From assembly GCF_028372415.1 (NCBI RefSeq), contig NC_092878.1, positions 5,483,501 through 5,547,500 on the forward strand: a DNA stretch of 64,000 nucleotides. Reading direction: 5' to 3'. The notes below the pieces were generated by a model that was given only the letters and a program-made list of their open reading frames with translations, did no database searches and was not told where the DNA came from. A program made the position numbers and the translations under genes. The DNA is from Notamacropus eugenii. Taxonomy: Eukaryota > Chordata > Mammalia > Diprotodontia > Macropodidae. Within the stretch, counting starts at the first letter, position 1. The number at the start of each line of letters is the position of its first letter. Positions 1 through 11,728 of the stretch are shown piece after piece.

Positions 1-145
1 TAAAAATGTGCATATCCTTAGACCCAGCAATACCACTTCTAGGTCTATATCTGAAAGAGAGCATAAAAAAGAGAAAAGGGCCTACATGTACAAATATATC
101 TCTATATCTCAGCTGTTTTTGTGGTGGTAAAGAATTGGAAACCAC
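1..145 (+). mobile_element. L1 LINE, 3'-region fragment
   Basis: The sequence runs through the L1 wording for 'cagcaataccacttctaggtc' (cagcaataccacttctagg) and 'cctacatgtacaaatat', which is the end of ORF2/3' region of marsupial L1. It is cut by the window start and stops near the 'tttttgtggtggtaaagaa' stretch, after which the L1 match is lost. The peptide it encodes is not a host gene. Confidence 0.75.
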
Positions 146-780
146 CACCATCACCATTCTGGGGCAGGGATGGAAATACCTTCATATTTCAGGAAATATC
201 TTTGGCATAAAAAAGGAATCAGTGAAAATTTTAAAATAAAAAAGAAAAAATTATTTATGCAAAGTACTTTGTAACTGTAAAGACATATACAAAGGGAAAT
301 TATTTTGGTTCTTTTCATAATTCTTTTACTCTTTTTATTTTGTTTGATAGAGTTGGGATAGAAATAGTCCTAGGACAATTTGTTATCAAGTAATTATTCT
401 TTTGTACTTAATGTTTTAATATTATGGAACAAGTGGACAAAATAATTGCTTTGTGTAGTTTTATTAATAAAAGTATTAGGATTTAAGCTCATCTCCTAGA
501 GGCTCAATAAAAACATCCTTGGTATAACTGTAATAGCTGACAGGATAACAAGGATAATATATTTCTCATCCTAATCTACTATGAGGCAATAATTTTGTCT
601 TCTATCACCTACAGTGATAAATGCTTCTAATGGTGGGACAATAATAAAAAAGGAGGGCAGGACAAAATCTACAAGGCAATAACATAGCAACCATTTAGAA
701 GAGACTAGTCAAAATATATGTAATAGAAGCCTAAATTCCATGATGAGTACAAATTATGTAAGGAATAAATAAATATGCTG
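146..780. other. AT-rich DNA, nothing recognised
   Basis: No reading frame of note and no repeat that I can name. Probably old diverged repeat or unique desert DNA. Confidence 0.5.
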
Positions 781-1003
781 TTCAGTTGTTTTTCAGTCAT
801 GACACCATTTGGGGTTTTCTTGGCAAAGACATTAGAACTGCTTGCAGCTCATTTTATGGATGAGGAAACTGAGATAAACAGGGTTAAATGACCTGCTCAA
901 GGCCAGCCATCTAGTAAATGTCTGAGGCCAGATTAAACTCATGAAAATGAGTCTTCCTGATTCTAGCCCAGTGCTCTATCCACTATGCCACTTACTAGTT
1001 CCT
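781..1003 (-). mobile_element. Marsupial tRNA-derived SINE
   Basis: Reverse complement of the common marsupial SINE: it opens with ttcagttgtttttcagtc, passes ggggttttcttggcaaaga and the core gatgaggaaactgag, and ends in the reverse of the tRNA-like head (gtgctctatccactatgcc). Near full length but diverged. Confidence 0.85.
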
Positions 1004-1025
1004 ATAAATAAGTCTATGGTAAATG

Positions 1026-1059
1026 AATAAAAGTCTACTATACAGTATAGACTTTTATT
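1026..1059. repeat. Small perfect inverted repeat
   Basis: Arms AATAAAAGTCTA (1026-1037) and TAGACTTTTATT (1048-1059) are perfect complements around a 10-base loop. It sits just outside the SINE. No function is implied. Confidence 0.6.
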
Positions 1060-1325
1060 TTAAATGAAAATCCTTTCTTTTTTAGAAAAAAAGAGAAAAA
1101 TGAAAAAAAACAGTTGAGGAAAGAAAAAGGAGTTATTTTACTTAATTGAGAAAAAGAGGGAAAAATATAAATTGCAAGATTAAAAGAAGAAAAGGAAATC
1201 AATAACTTAAGTAAAACTTCAAAACACGGGAATGTGGAGGTGCTTCAAGTTAAGGGGAAGAGATTCTACTGGAAAAGGGTCACTTTAAGGTGACCAAAAT
1301 TAATTGAAGAGGCAAAGAACCATTT
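1060..1325. other. Purine-rich, A-rich DNA, unassigned
   Basis: Long A- and GA-rich stretch with no frame or recognised repeat. Confidence 0.45.
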
Positions 1326-2345
1326 TTAAAATACTATTTTTTTCCAATTACATATAAAAACAACTTCATACATTCATTTAATAGAAATTTTAAGTCCCAA
1401 ATTCTCTCCCTCATTCTTTCCCATCCTCCATCATTGAGAAGGCAAACAATTTGATATCAGTTATATACATGTATATTCATGTAAAATATATTTCCATAGT
1501 ATTCATGTTGTGAAACAAAACACAAACCAAGGGAAAAAAATGTTTGGTTTTTTTAAAGGATGCTTTGATCTACATTCAGATTCCATCAGTTCTTTCTCTG
1601 AAAGTGGATAGCATTTTACATCACACATATTTTGGAATTGTCTTGGATCACTGTGTTGTTGAGAATAGCTGAGCTACTCACAGTTGATTATGATACAATA
1701 TTGCTTTTACTGTGTACAATGTTGCCTTGGTTCTGATCACTTCATTTTGCATCGGTTCATGTAAATCTTTCCAGGTTTTTCTGAAACCTGCATGCTCATC
1801 ATTTCTTATTGCACAATAGTATTCCCTTACATTTGTATTCAATGACTTATTCAGTCATTCCCCAAATGATGAGTATCTCCTCAATTTCCAATTCTTTGCC
1901 ATCACAAAAAGAGTTGCTATATTTATGTACACATATGTCCTTTTTGTTTTTAAAAATCTCTTTGTAATACAGACCTAGTAGTGGTATTGCTGAATCAAAG
2001 GCTATGCATAGTTTTTTATGCATAGTTTTTATAGACCTTTGGGCAAAATTCTAAATTTATTTCCAGAATGGTTGGACTAGTCACAACTCCACCAAGAGTG
2101 CTTTAGTGTCCCAATTTTCTGAATCCCCTCCAACATATGTCACTTACTTTTCTGCCATATTAGCCAATGTGATAGGTATGATGTGGTACCTCAGAGCTGT
2201 TTTTTTTTTTTTTTTACATTTCTCTAATCAATAGTGATTTGGAGTATTTTTCATATGACTACAGACAGCTTTGATTTCTACGTCTGAAAGCTGCCTGTTC
2301 ACATCCTTTGACCATTTTTTAATTGGGGAAAGACTTGTACTCTTA
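1326..2345 (-). mobile_element. L1 LINE, 3' end, minus strand
   Basis: Starts with the reverse of the L1 3' terminus (ttttaagtcccaaattctctccc), continues through the region reading tttcttattgcacaatagtattccc and agtagtggtattgctgaatcaaagg, and reaches the end of ORF2 near 2340. It meets a plus-strand L1 piece at about 2346. Confidence 0.8.
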
Positions 2346-3590
2346 GAAATTTGACTTAATCAAAGAATCATTCTTCATGAAAAGAGAACTAATAACAAAA
2401 ATCTTAATTCAGAAAAAATTAGAGAAAAATGACAATATATAAATTGATTCTCATAACTTTAAACGTGAATGGATTAAACAATCCAATAAAATGAAAGAGT
2501 GATAGTTTTGGTAAGAAAATAAATCCCCATAATTTGTTGCTTAAAGAAATACACTAAAAAGGGAAAGTTATACATTGAATAAAAACAATGGGCTTTAACA
2601 AAACCTATTGTGCACCTGGTAAAACCAAAGTAGCAAGAGTTGTAATTATGCTATTAAACAAAGGAAAAATAATAATAACATCAAAAGATATAAACAAGGA
2701 AACTATCTAGTTCTGAAAGGAACACTGGACAACAAATCATTACTAACAGTGAACTTGTATGGATCAAGTCCCTTAGCATCTATAATCATACAAAAATAAT
2801 TAACTGAATTACAAGCAGATGTAGATAGTAATATAATGACAGCAGGAGATTTTAATATCCCTCTCTCAGTTCTGGATAAATCTTGCAGAGAGACAAACAA
2901 AAGGGGAAAATGTAAAATTAAACACACTGCTAGAGAATCTAGAGCTAAAAGATTTATGGCATCTTCTAAATGGTATGTCTAAAGAATATATACATTTTTG
3001 AGCACCACATGAAACTTTTCAAAAAACTGTCCATATATTAGGGCACAGAGATACTGAAAATAAATATATAATGGCAAAATTAGTAAACACATCTTTTATA
3101 AACCATAATGCAACAAAAATAGTAATCAGTTCAAAGAACAGAAACAAAAATAGACCCAAAAGGAGACTTAACAATGAAATCCTTAATAATGAGTAGATTT
3201 GAAAAACTAGTCAAATAATTTAATAATTGCAAAAGAAAATAATGATGAAACAAAACACTAAAATTTCTAGAATGTAGGTCAAGCAGTCCCAGGAGAAAAA
3301 TTATATATCCACAAATATATATATATATAGATATATATATATGAATAAATTAGAAAAGAAGATAATAAATCAAAAATGCATTTTAAAAAGTCAACATGTA
3401 ATCAAATCCAAAATAACCACAAAAGATATTAAAAATTAGAGGAAAAATAAATAAACTAGAAACCCAAAAGACTATAGCAGTGAGAAATACTACTATAAGC
3501 TGCTTCTTTGGAAACAAGCAACAAATTGATAAACTTTTAGCCAACATATTTAAAAAAGGGGCAAAAATTCAAATCAACAAACTAGTAAAT
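2346..3590 (+). mobile_element. L1 ORF2 endonuclease region, decayed
   Basis: Broken frames translate to the start of the ORF2 endonuclease (TLNVNGLNNPIK near 2455), the GDFN-type motif (AGDFNIPLSVLDKS near 2850) and the following block ending in HILGH and INHNA-like wording near 3040-3110. It lies head-on against the minus-strand L1 piece just upstream; several stops and frame changes separate the blocks. Confidence 0.75.
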
Positions 3591-3604
3591 GAGTATTTCT
3601 ATAC

Positions 3605-4480
3605 ATTTTTACCTGTTTATCATATGTTCTAAGCATTCTATCAATTTTCTTCCTTCTATTTTTTTGTCAAGCAAGTGTCAATGTTTCTTTGAATTCCTTA
3701 AGGATATTAGTCCTGGGTATCCTTTAATATTGTATGGGTTTTTTGTTAGGCTATCTAAATCTGCCATGGTCCATTTTATAGTTCTCAAAGTGTATGTTAA
3801 GACTAGTATTGTGTAGGTGGAAATTGCTTTCAGGGTGTTCTTCCATTTAGGCTCTTATTTCAGGATACTAGTAAGACTTTTAATGTATTCATCCACAGCC
3901 TTCTCTTTGATATCTTTATGCTTGATAAATCTTGCCTGGAGGAGACCAAGGTATTTGTAGATATTGCCTTCGATCAGGTTCAAGGTGACCTCTAGATTCA
4001 AGCTCAAAGTCTTAAGTATCTATCTTTCCTTGGTGCATGTCGAAAATTTTACAGTTTTTGAGTCCAAATAACATTTTTATGACACTGAAGAAAGATTGTA
4101 CAAAAGGAGACTTTTACATTTGTTTTTCATGAAGCTATAGAACTTGATGTCATCAAAAGATTAATACATCATTAAGGGAGTAATACATCAAGGGATTAAT
4201 AAAGTGTTTTGTTTTGACTCTTAAATTTGGAAGACGTTCCGTCTATGAGAGATGATAATGGATTTAAGATTAGACAGAACTATAATAGGCTTAAACTATC
4301 TTTCTGAAAAAAATGTCACATTTTATACCAATGATTCTTTATGGCACATTTTAAATACAAAATATTTTCCATGTGCACATCAAATATTCAAGTGACATAA
4401 CTAATCTATGAATGTGGAACTGAGTCAAAGCCTTTTCAATAATAAAGGCAATATAAAAAATTAGAGTGTTTCTGGATAGC
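3605..4480 (-). mobile_element. R4/Dong-like LINE relic, copy 1
   Basis: The minus strand translates to YKYLGLLQARFIKHKDIKEK (about 3960-3900), then VDEYIKSLTSILK, NTLKAISTYTILVLTY and IKWTMADLDSLTK (about 3760). That order of YLG, IK-K-DIKEK, ILKS, NT-KAI and WT--DLD is how I remember the region after the reverse transcriptase in R4/Dong-type LINEs, and differs from L1, L2 and RTE. The 5' half (4000-4480) matches copy 2 at 6690-7290. Family assignment is from memory. Old and broken. Confidence 0.6.
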
Positions 4481-4672
4481 CTGTTCAATAATTACTGAGT
4501 CAGTAAGTTTCTCTTTGTATCCCTTGAGTTTTTTTTTTTTGGTGCACTTTTTGCTCCAAAGCAAATATATTATTTTCTTGTAAGTTTACAAATTTTTAAA
4601 CTGATACAAGCTGTGTTTTGTATAATGTGCATCAACATGTAATTGGACCATATTTGGAGGGATTCCCTACGT

Positions 4673-4674
4673 GT

Positions 4675-4698
<24 letters not shown>
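4673..4698. repeat. (CT)n microsatellite
   Basis: About twelve CT units in a row. Confidence 0.9.
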
Positions 4699-4699
<1 letters not shown>

Positions 4700-4705
<6 letters not shown>

Positions 4706-5408
4706 CAAGCAAAACTTTCTTTTAGGAGGTGGGATCAAAATGGACACTGGTAATATGTGCTGCAATTCTTGGGTCACCATGAAGCACTTGAACTGATCAA
4801 GAATGCTTTTATCTGATCCCCTCACTTTTCAGTGTTATAGAAAAAGAAATTTTAGTCACCTCCTTTGGTACAGTCTCTCTGTTGTTAATTTTATTGATAA
4901 CGTTCAGCCTTTTTGTTTCTTTTTTTGATCCAACTTGAATTTTTGTAGTGTTGGATTTCTTGAGACTGCAAGAAATTATCTACATCCTTTTTCTTGGAAA
5001 GTTCTCTCTTCTCTCTGATTTCTTTGCTTTCCAAGTCCCTTTTGTAGAGTTTTTGAATGGTTTTTTAAATTTTGTTCCTTGTGCTACTTTGACATTTATA
5101 TTGCATTGACTTTGGTTTAATTGCTGATTAAGGGAATCTAGAAATTTTGATATTCTTGGGTTGCCCAGTTTTCTTTCTGTATATTTCTTTTTGTTGTCTT
5201 TAGATAACATGGAATTCCAGTTTTCTACTATGTATGCATATTATACACTAGTACAGTGTATACTAGCTAGAAATTTCTGAAATCTTTCAACGCCTTTCCA
5301 TAGATCTTCAACAGTTCTCCCAAGTTACTTTGGTGATACTTGCATTTAACTCTTATGTTAGGGGAATTCTTTGATATTTTCACCTTTCTGTGGTTCTTAG
5401 CACAGCAC
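4700..5408. other. Unassigned; may be upstream part of the R4-like LINE
   Basis: A 76-residue minus-strand frame at 4980-5210 is lysine-rich and has no recognised motif. Its position upstream (on the minus strand) of the R4-like relic makes LINE origin possible but unproven. Confidence 0.3.
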
Positions 5409-5502
5409 AGGGAAGGTTGAGGAAGGGAACAAGCATTTATTAAGCACCTACTACATGCCATGCTCTATGTTAAGCACTTTGCAAATATTATCTCATTAAT
5501 CA
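5409..5502 (-). mobile_element. MIR/L2-type SINE fragment
   Basis: Contains aagcatttattaagcacc and the following tgttaagcactttgcaaata, the reverse-strand start of MIR-like elements in this window. Confidence 0.65.
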
Positions 5503-6480
5503 CAGGGGCTGTCTCACACAGATAGCACTATGTGAAGGTCCTGAATGTTTTTCCAGTTCTGTCCAATACTATGAGAAGATATATTCATTCATGCTGATTA
5601 TAGTAGATGACAGTACTTTTAAAATTATTATCTTTTGTTGTAATTGGTTTTCTAGTTGGATTCATGCCATTATACTTACAAAGGGCCTTACAGAATCCCA
5701 GTTGAAGCATACGTATCTCATTTTAAACATAATTTGAGATCAGTCCTGTCATTAATTTTGTAACTAGATGTGATTCCTAAAGATTGCTGTATGTGATGAT
5801 TTTCAATGATTTCAAGGTCTTCATTTTTTTCTTCCTTTAGATTTTAGTCATTCATCAATTTTGTCTTTTAATTTATTAATCTGGGCTTACGCATAAAAAA
5901 TATTTTTTATGATTACGTGATACTAGTTATCAATAAATTTTTGTGTGACTTGGAAAAAATAATTTCCTTCATCTTGTTCATCTCATTTATTTTCATCTCA
6001 GGAAAAAAATCAGCAACAAGTCACTATTCTTTGTTTATTCTATTACTTATGGACTGTTAGAGGTAGATAAAATAATTATTTTTTTTCACTTGAATAAAAG
6101 CTTTAGGCTGTAAGCTCATCCTCTGTAGATTCCCTGAAAGTACTCTTGGTACAAGTCCTATGACAAAATTGTGGGGATGATATAGATCTCATTTTTTTCC
6201 AATATGATTTTGATTTCTTCAGTCAGGTTTCTATACTGAATGGGCAAATGAGAAGAATTTTTTCTAATGGCCATGAAGGTGGCTGAAGCAGGCTCTGTGG
6301 AACCCTTAGAGTCAGTCAGACATCAAAGATGCCAAGGTCATTCATTACATCCTGGGCCATCATCAGTTGTTTTGACTTTTGTTCTGCCAGTGGACTTCAG
6401 TAACTCTGTAAGACAGAGTGAGGCTGATGAATTTAATATTTCATCCTTGGATATAATAAATGTTCATTGAATAGGGAAGT
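5503..6480. other. Unassigned AT-rich DNA
   Basis: No convincing frame. Short plus-strand frames (for example 6267-6470) have no recognisable motif or splice context. Confidence 0.4.
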
Positions 6481-6665
6481 AACATAAGGAGGATCACTTT
6501 GGCAGTTAAGTTAAGGACAGGGTGGAATAAAGAGACACTTGCACAGATCAGTTAAAAGGCTTTTGCAACAGTCTAGGCATGAGGTAATAAAAGTCTGAAC
6601 CAGGATAGTGGCTGTGTCAAGAGATATTGAGAAGGCAGGATTAACAGGACTTAACAATAAATTTA
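6481..6665 (+). mobile_element. Old interspersed repeat (L2/CR1-like tail, tentative)
   Basis: Reads ggatcactttggcagttaag, gcttttgcaacagtctagg and ggcaggattaacaggactta, wording that recurs widely in mammalian genomes in ancient LINE 3' regions. I cannot name the family with certainty. Confidence 0.4.
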
Positions 6666-6689
6666 ATTGTAAACCTGTTCTTCACATAC

Positions 6690-6793
6690 ATCTTTGATTT
6701 CTGGGAGCAAGTAAGTTTCTTAACATGTATATTCTAACTTCCTCTTTGCTATCTCTATTCTTGATGCTTCTTGCCTGGAGAATACCAAGGTAT

Positions 6794-6857
<64 letters not shown>

Positions 6858-7290
6858 GTATACATATATGTGTATCACTTTCATCGATTATTTGTCCAAT
6901 GTTATCTCCAGATTCAAACTTAAAGCCTTCAGTCTCTTTCTTTCTTTTCTTTGGTTTAAGTTAATGATTTTACACTTAATGAGTTCAAATGACTTTGTGA
7001 TATTATTGGGGAAAGATTCCATGAGATGAAGGAGTTTTTTAATTTGGTTTTTAGTGGAGTCATATAGCTGGATGTCATCTATATACATTAAGTGGTTAAT
7101 AAGATGTTTTGGTTCAACTCCTTTAATCTGGAAACCATACTTAGTTCTATTTAAGAGAGATGATAATGGATTTAAAGTTAGAACCATAATGTATTTAAAC
7201 TGTCTCCCTGAAAAATGACATAGTTTATATCAATTGTTCTTGACATTATGTTGGTGGCAGTTTTAAGTAGAGAACAATTTTCTAAGTGAG
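6690..7290 (-). mobile_element. R4/Dong-like LINE relic, copy 2 (YIDD reverse transcriptase)
   Basis: Minus-strand frame at 7187-6888 carries LNPLSSLLNRTKYGFQIKG, then NHLMYIDDIQLYDS, with the YIDD catalytic box, and the following KSFELIKCKIINL. It aligns base for base over long stretches with 4000-4480 (for example agagagatgataatggattt in both). A (CA)n run sits in its 3' part. Not L1 (which has F/Y-ADD spacing of a different kind) and not L2. Confidence 0.65.
6788..6880. repeat. (AC)n then (TA)n microsatellite
   Basis: About 28 AC units followed by TA-rich repeats. Frames across it (poly Thr-His) are not coding. Confidence 0.95.
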
Positions 7291-7751
7291 CATAAAACTT
7301 TGCCATTCACTCTTCTTCCTCTCCTTTCACTCCTGCCTTTGACAATAAGTGAGCTTTAAAAGATCATTACAGCTATTATTTACTAGACATTCAGGAAGAT
7401 CTAAGTGAGGCAAGTTTGTAATTTCTGCCCCAGAGCTCTAAATATAACTCCAACAGCTACAGGGAGCATCTCAGAAATGAACCTAGATAAAACACAGTAA
7501 ACATGAAATGAAAACCACATATAAAGTATGAAATAGAGAGTTTGGAGGTTTAAAAGGTAATGGAGCACCTGATCATTATTCACTAATTGCCACAAGCAAG
7601 TGTCATAGGAAGGAAGATGAACCCTAAGATAGATGGATTGATTTCAGCTATGTATATATAACATCTAGCTGATACAGATATTGGGTATTATTTCTATTGT
7701 TGCTGCAGCTACAATGGCGTTGTTGTTGTTGAATTTTATTTTTTGTTGAGG
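7291..7751. other. Unassigned DNA
   Basis: No recognised gene or repeat; short GTT repeat at 7717-7730. Confidence 0.4.
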
Positions 7752-7806
7752 CAGTAGCACAGTGGATAAAATGCTGGACTCAGAGTCAAGAAAACCCAAA
7801 TTATTC
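7752..7806 (+). mobile_element. Marsupial tRNA-derived SINE, head only
   Basis: gcagtagcacagtggataaaatgctggactcagagtc matches the SINE head; the rest is missing. Confidence 0.7.
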
Positions 7807-9870
7807 CACAGAAAGTCAAAGGCTCCCGATCTATTAGAAACAATCTATCATGTCAAAGACATTGAGTAAGTTGGTTAATAAAGATGGTGGATGAGAGACA
7901 GAATAACAAATTAAATCCCTTAAAGAATATAAAGCTGAGAACTCAAAGAGCTGGGCCAATGGGAGAATTGTTTGGATTATGGAGGAAACAAGGGTGGGAC
8001 TGTCAATTCCTATGTCAGGTGATCTATATTCATATTCTAATAAGCAATGGTAAATTTGAATAATCTAAAAAGGAGCTTAATTTTAAACTTAAAAAACTAA
8101 AATATTTTGGTGTTACAATCTTTCATTATTATTGGTTCTCTAATTGAATTTCTACTTATTTTTTTCTTTAAAAGTTTACTTGTTTTATCATTAAATGCCT
8201 AAATGGCAGATAGTTACAATCTCTGTCACTTTTTAGAATGATATTTCTTTGTCACTACATTATTTCTCATTTGGGCTCAGTTTTCATTGAGAGTATATCA
8301 TAATAGCTAGAGACTCTCTGCTATCAACTAAGGTCTATCCAAGAGTCTTAAATCTGTGTGTGTCTTTTAGTATTAGAATCACATGCATTTCCTGGAAACA
8401 ACTTGCTAATGGCTAGTAGGTTTTGTTTTGTTTTTTAATCCATTTAAATCCATCTCCTTTTTATAGGGGAAGTCAAGCTATAGATACTCAAGGTTACAAT
8501 TGTTTAATCTAATCTTTCTTTTAACATACTCATCTATTCTACTAGTCTTCCCATCAAAAAGTACACTCAGTTATTTCCCTAGAAGTCGTCTAAGCTCAGT
8601 TTTTTTGTACACAAACAGACATCTATTTAGTCATTTATCTTTAGACTAGATACAGCTCTACTCCATCTTAACAAATACACAGACACTGACCTTGACAAAG
8701 CAACAATTAGTTCTACTGCCTCTGTAGGTTATTTCTTTATCATGACCTTAATAACCATCACCCAACACTTCAATTAAAAAAATCATTAAGATATAAAAAA
8801 CTGTAGACTGTTATATTTGTTTTCAATTTACATCTATATGTATATCTATATACATACACACATGCATATGTATATATCTGTATGTGTATACTGCTTTCCA
8901 AACCCATCTGTGATCCTTGTCAATCAAAGTTACTTGGACACTTATCAATCCAGTCATAGCTTTTGTTGCCATGTTCTGTTATAGCAGTACCAGAAGAAAA
9001 ACAAAACAAAGATGTGGTCCTTCAAGCCTTCACTCTCAGAAAAACTGAAGATCCCAAAGATCTGCATAGTTTCTCTCTTCCTGTATAAAATGTAAATGAA
9101 TTCTCTTTCTCTTGCCTGACCCCAGATTCTTTCAGCCCACTGAAGGCCAGAACAACCCCGTACATATTTTGCTATGTAGTGTTTCTACCAACTTTCCTCC
9201 TGATTTTGTCCTACTTTAAACATTTTCAAGTCATAATATCCCTGCTGTGACTGTGATAATATTATATTATCACATTTACATTTTAATTCCATGTTTGTGA
9301 TTCAGTGTCTTAAATATGTCCTAACTAAAGATGACCAAACTAAAGTATGCCTTTGGTTTACTTATCAAAAGCTGGTTTACCCCCTCATAATATTACCTGG
9401 ATTATTCATATAGCAAAGGTCTCATCCAGTTTTTCCTTTTCCTGTAGAAATGCTCAGAAATGTTATGCAGAGTAAAAATACACTTTTATCTAAATCATAT
9501 TCTGCATCTACCTGGAAAAAATATTATTTCATTTGACTTTTGACAAATCATGTTCTGTTTTTTTTCTGTATTTTCTCAGAGAAGATGAATAATCCTGTAC
9601 AATTTGACTTCAACTTCGTTAATGACTGACGTTTTTCCTCTTGGCTACAAGCAAATCCTCATTTCATTAATGAATCTTTGGAGTTTCACAACATATCTAG
9701 GTGAGTTGAAACAGACATTTCTTTCTCTTGCCATCCAAAGCATTCTGTCAATCTGTTACCTGTCCAATATAAATATTAGTGATCATTATATAGCCACATT
9801 TATCAGAACATGATCATTTGTTTGTTTGTTTCACAGTACCCCCTCTTTTTCATTTCTTTTTAAGATGATA
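7807..9870. other. Unassigned AT-rich DNA
   Basis: About 2 kb with no coding frame or nameable repeat, except a TATG/CATA-rich stretch at 8828-8890 and a near-palindrome at 9252-9274 (TGTGATAATATT and its mirror TATTATCACA). Confidence 0.4.
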
Positions 9871-9871
9871 A

Positions 9872-9930
9872 AGTACTTAGCACAGTGCATGGAACATAAT
9901 AAGTGCAATATAAATGTTAACTATAATAAT
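9872..9930 (+). mobile_element. L2/MIR3-type LINE tail
   Basis: agtacttagcacagtgcatgg followed by ataagtgcaatataaatgtt is the usual tail of L2-derived elements. Confidence 0.65.
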
Positions 9931-10345
9931 TATCATTTTTTCTAACCTTTTTCTACTATTGATTATTTAGATTGCTTTCCAAAGGTTTCTTTAATAGGTT
10001 TACTTTTTCCTATTACAAATGACATTGCTAGGAGATTCTTTAAGCAGAGCAGTTCCTTTTTGGTTTCTGTTTTAGACAACACTTGGAGGGCAATTTCCCA
10101 ACAACAGAATCACTGGATCACAGAGCTGACCATCAGCACTGAATGAGTACGCTGATTTCTTCACAACTCTGCCAGCACTGAGTTTTGTTGCTTTTTTGGC
10201 CTAGATCTATGATTTTATTAATATGCATTCCTTCCATCATACTTTTGTTTCTTCATTCCTTCATTCATTCCTTCCCATCTCTTCTCCTCCTCTTTTTCTT
10301 TCAATTTTACGACTTATTCTCCTTAGGTCTAAGAATGTCAGGGCC
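9931..10345. other. Unassigned, possibly very old L1
   Basis: The phrase caacagaatcactggatcac recalls the reverse L1 3' region but is too diverged to call. Confidence 0.3.
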
Positions 10346-10364
10346 AGGAAAAAGAAGGCAAGAC

Positions 10365-10503
10365 AGAGTAGTTGCATCACAGTTGAGAAAACTGAAGCTA
10401 AATGACTTGCTAAAGGTCAGCTAGGAAATGTCTAAAGCTGGATTTGAATCTCAGATCTTCCTCACTTTAAGCCCACAGTTCTATCCACTGTCACCTAGCT
10501 GGC
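10365..10503 (-). mobile_element. MIR/CORE-SINE
   Basis: tgagaaaactgaagctaaatgacttgc and ctggatttgaatctcagatc are the MIR core in reverse orientation, ending at ctatccactgtcacctagct. Confidence 0.8.
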
Positions 10504-11485
10504 TCAGCAGTAATGAGATAATAATTCATCTCAACCAAGCTGATAAAATATGATCTTGCTGGGGGAGTCCATTCTTTGCAATTTCTATGGTTCCAAGTTC
10601 TGAGAATCAAAAGTCACATCAGGGGCCTTCTTCCTCTATATGTTTGCAGCTCTAGAGCTCCAGTTTATAATTCAGTGTTTACACCTGGCTCCTTTGGTCT
10701 GTCTCTCCCATACTCTTCCCAACTATGAAAAGTTCCTCCTTGACTTACTTAGTTATACCAAGTCACTGTTCAATATTCTTGTAGGCATCTCTGCTTCCTC
10801 AGATACAGCATTGTTTCATAGTGTTACCCCAGAAAAATGGCCCAAATTGTATGAGTGGAACTAAAACTTATAAAATAACTTTTTGGTACTTTAATTTGTA
10901 TAAGACTAAGTCTGTAATTAATTTATAAAATTTTTAAATTATTTTTATAAAAATTGACATTTTACAATCATGAAAAATGGATCTCCCAACTTATTTGTCT
11001 TCCTTTTTGTATAAGATGTCTTTTAGCTGTAGTTTTATATGTCCTCTGTGTATTAGTTGATAAGATGTCATTATTGTATTAATTTTGAAGTCATCTTGAA
11101 TGGGATTCCTATGTTTCATTTTCTCCTTATGTTTCTTAATAATATAAGGAAATTCTGATTTTGTTATCCTGATACTTTACAGAAACTATTAATTCTCTTG
11201 ATTTTCTTCTTTGCTCATTCTCTGGGGTTTTCTAAATAAACATTCATGTCAGGAAAATTGATAATTTTCTTTTTTTATTCATGTAATCTCTCTCTTTCAT
11301 TTTAATGCAAGTTAGCATTTGTAAAACTATCAAATAGTAGTGAGTTCAGTAGGTATCCTTACCTTCTTGTAATTATTGGTAAAACAGTATAGCTACTTAG
11401 CTGTACAATATATATGAAATCAATGGTCTTTAATGAAAGGCCCTTCCTTGTCTATGCTTCTTAGGACTCTTTAACTTAAATTTGC
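10504..11485. other. Unassigned AT-rich DNA
   Basis: No supported gene. A 74-residue frame at 10640-10864 has no motif or splice support. Confidence 0.4.
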
Positions 11486-11489
11486 ACTG

Positions 11490-11728
11490 AATACTTGAGT
11501 GGCAGAGTTCAAATTCCACCTCAGACACTTATTAGCTGTGTGACTTTGGACCAGTCATTTAATTTTTGTTTGTCTCAGTTTTCCCAACTGTAAAAGGGGG
11601 GTAATAAACAGCACCTATGTCATAGGGTTTTTGTGAAGATCAAATGAGATAATATTTGTATGGCACTTAGCCTAGTGCCTGGAACACAGCAGACATTATT
11701 CTAATGCTTATTCCTTTCCCCTCTTCCC
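11490..11728 (+). mobile_element. MIR/CORE-SINE
   Basis: Sense-strand MIR: cttattagctgtgtgacttt, then cagttttcccaactgtaaaa and the tail gcacttagcctagtgcctgg. Confidence 0.85.

Noticed and set aside
4673-4698. Possible promoter GAGA element
   Set aside because: Plain (CT)n microsatellite without a gene nearby.
6725-6964. Thr-His repeat frame
   Set aside because: Translation of a (CA)n microsatellite.
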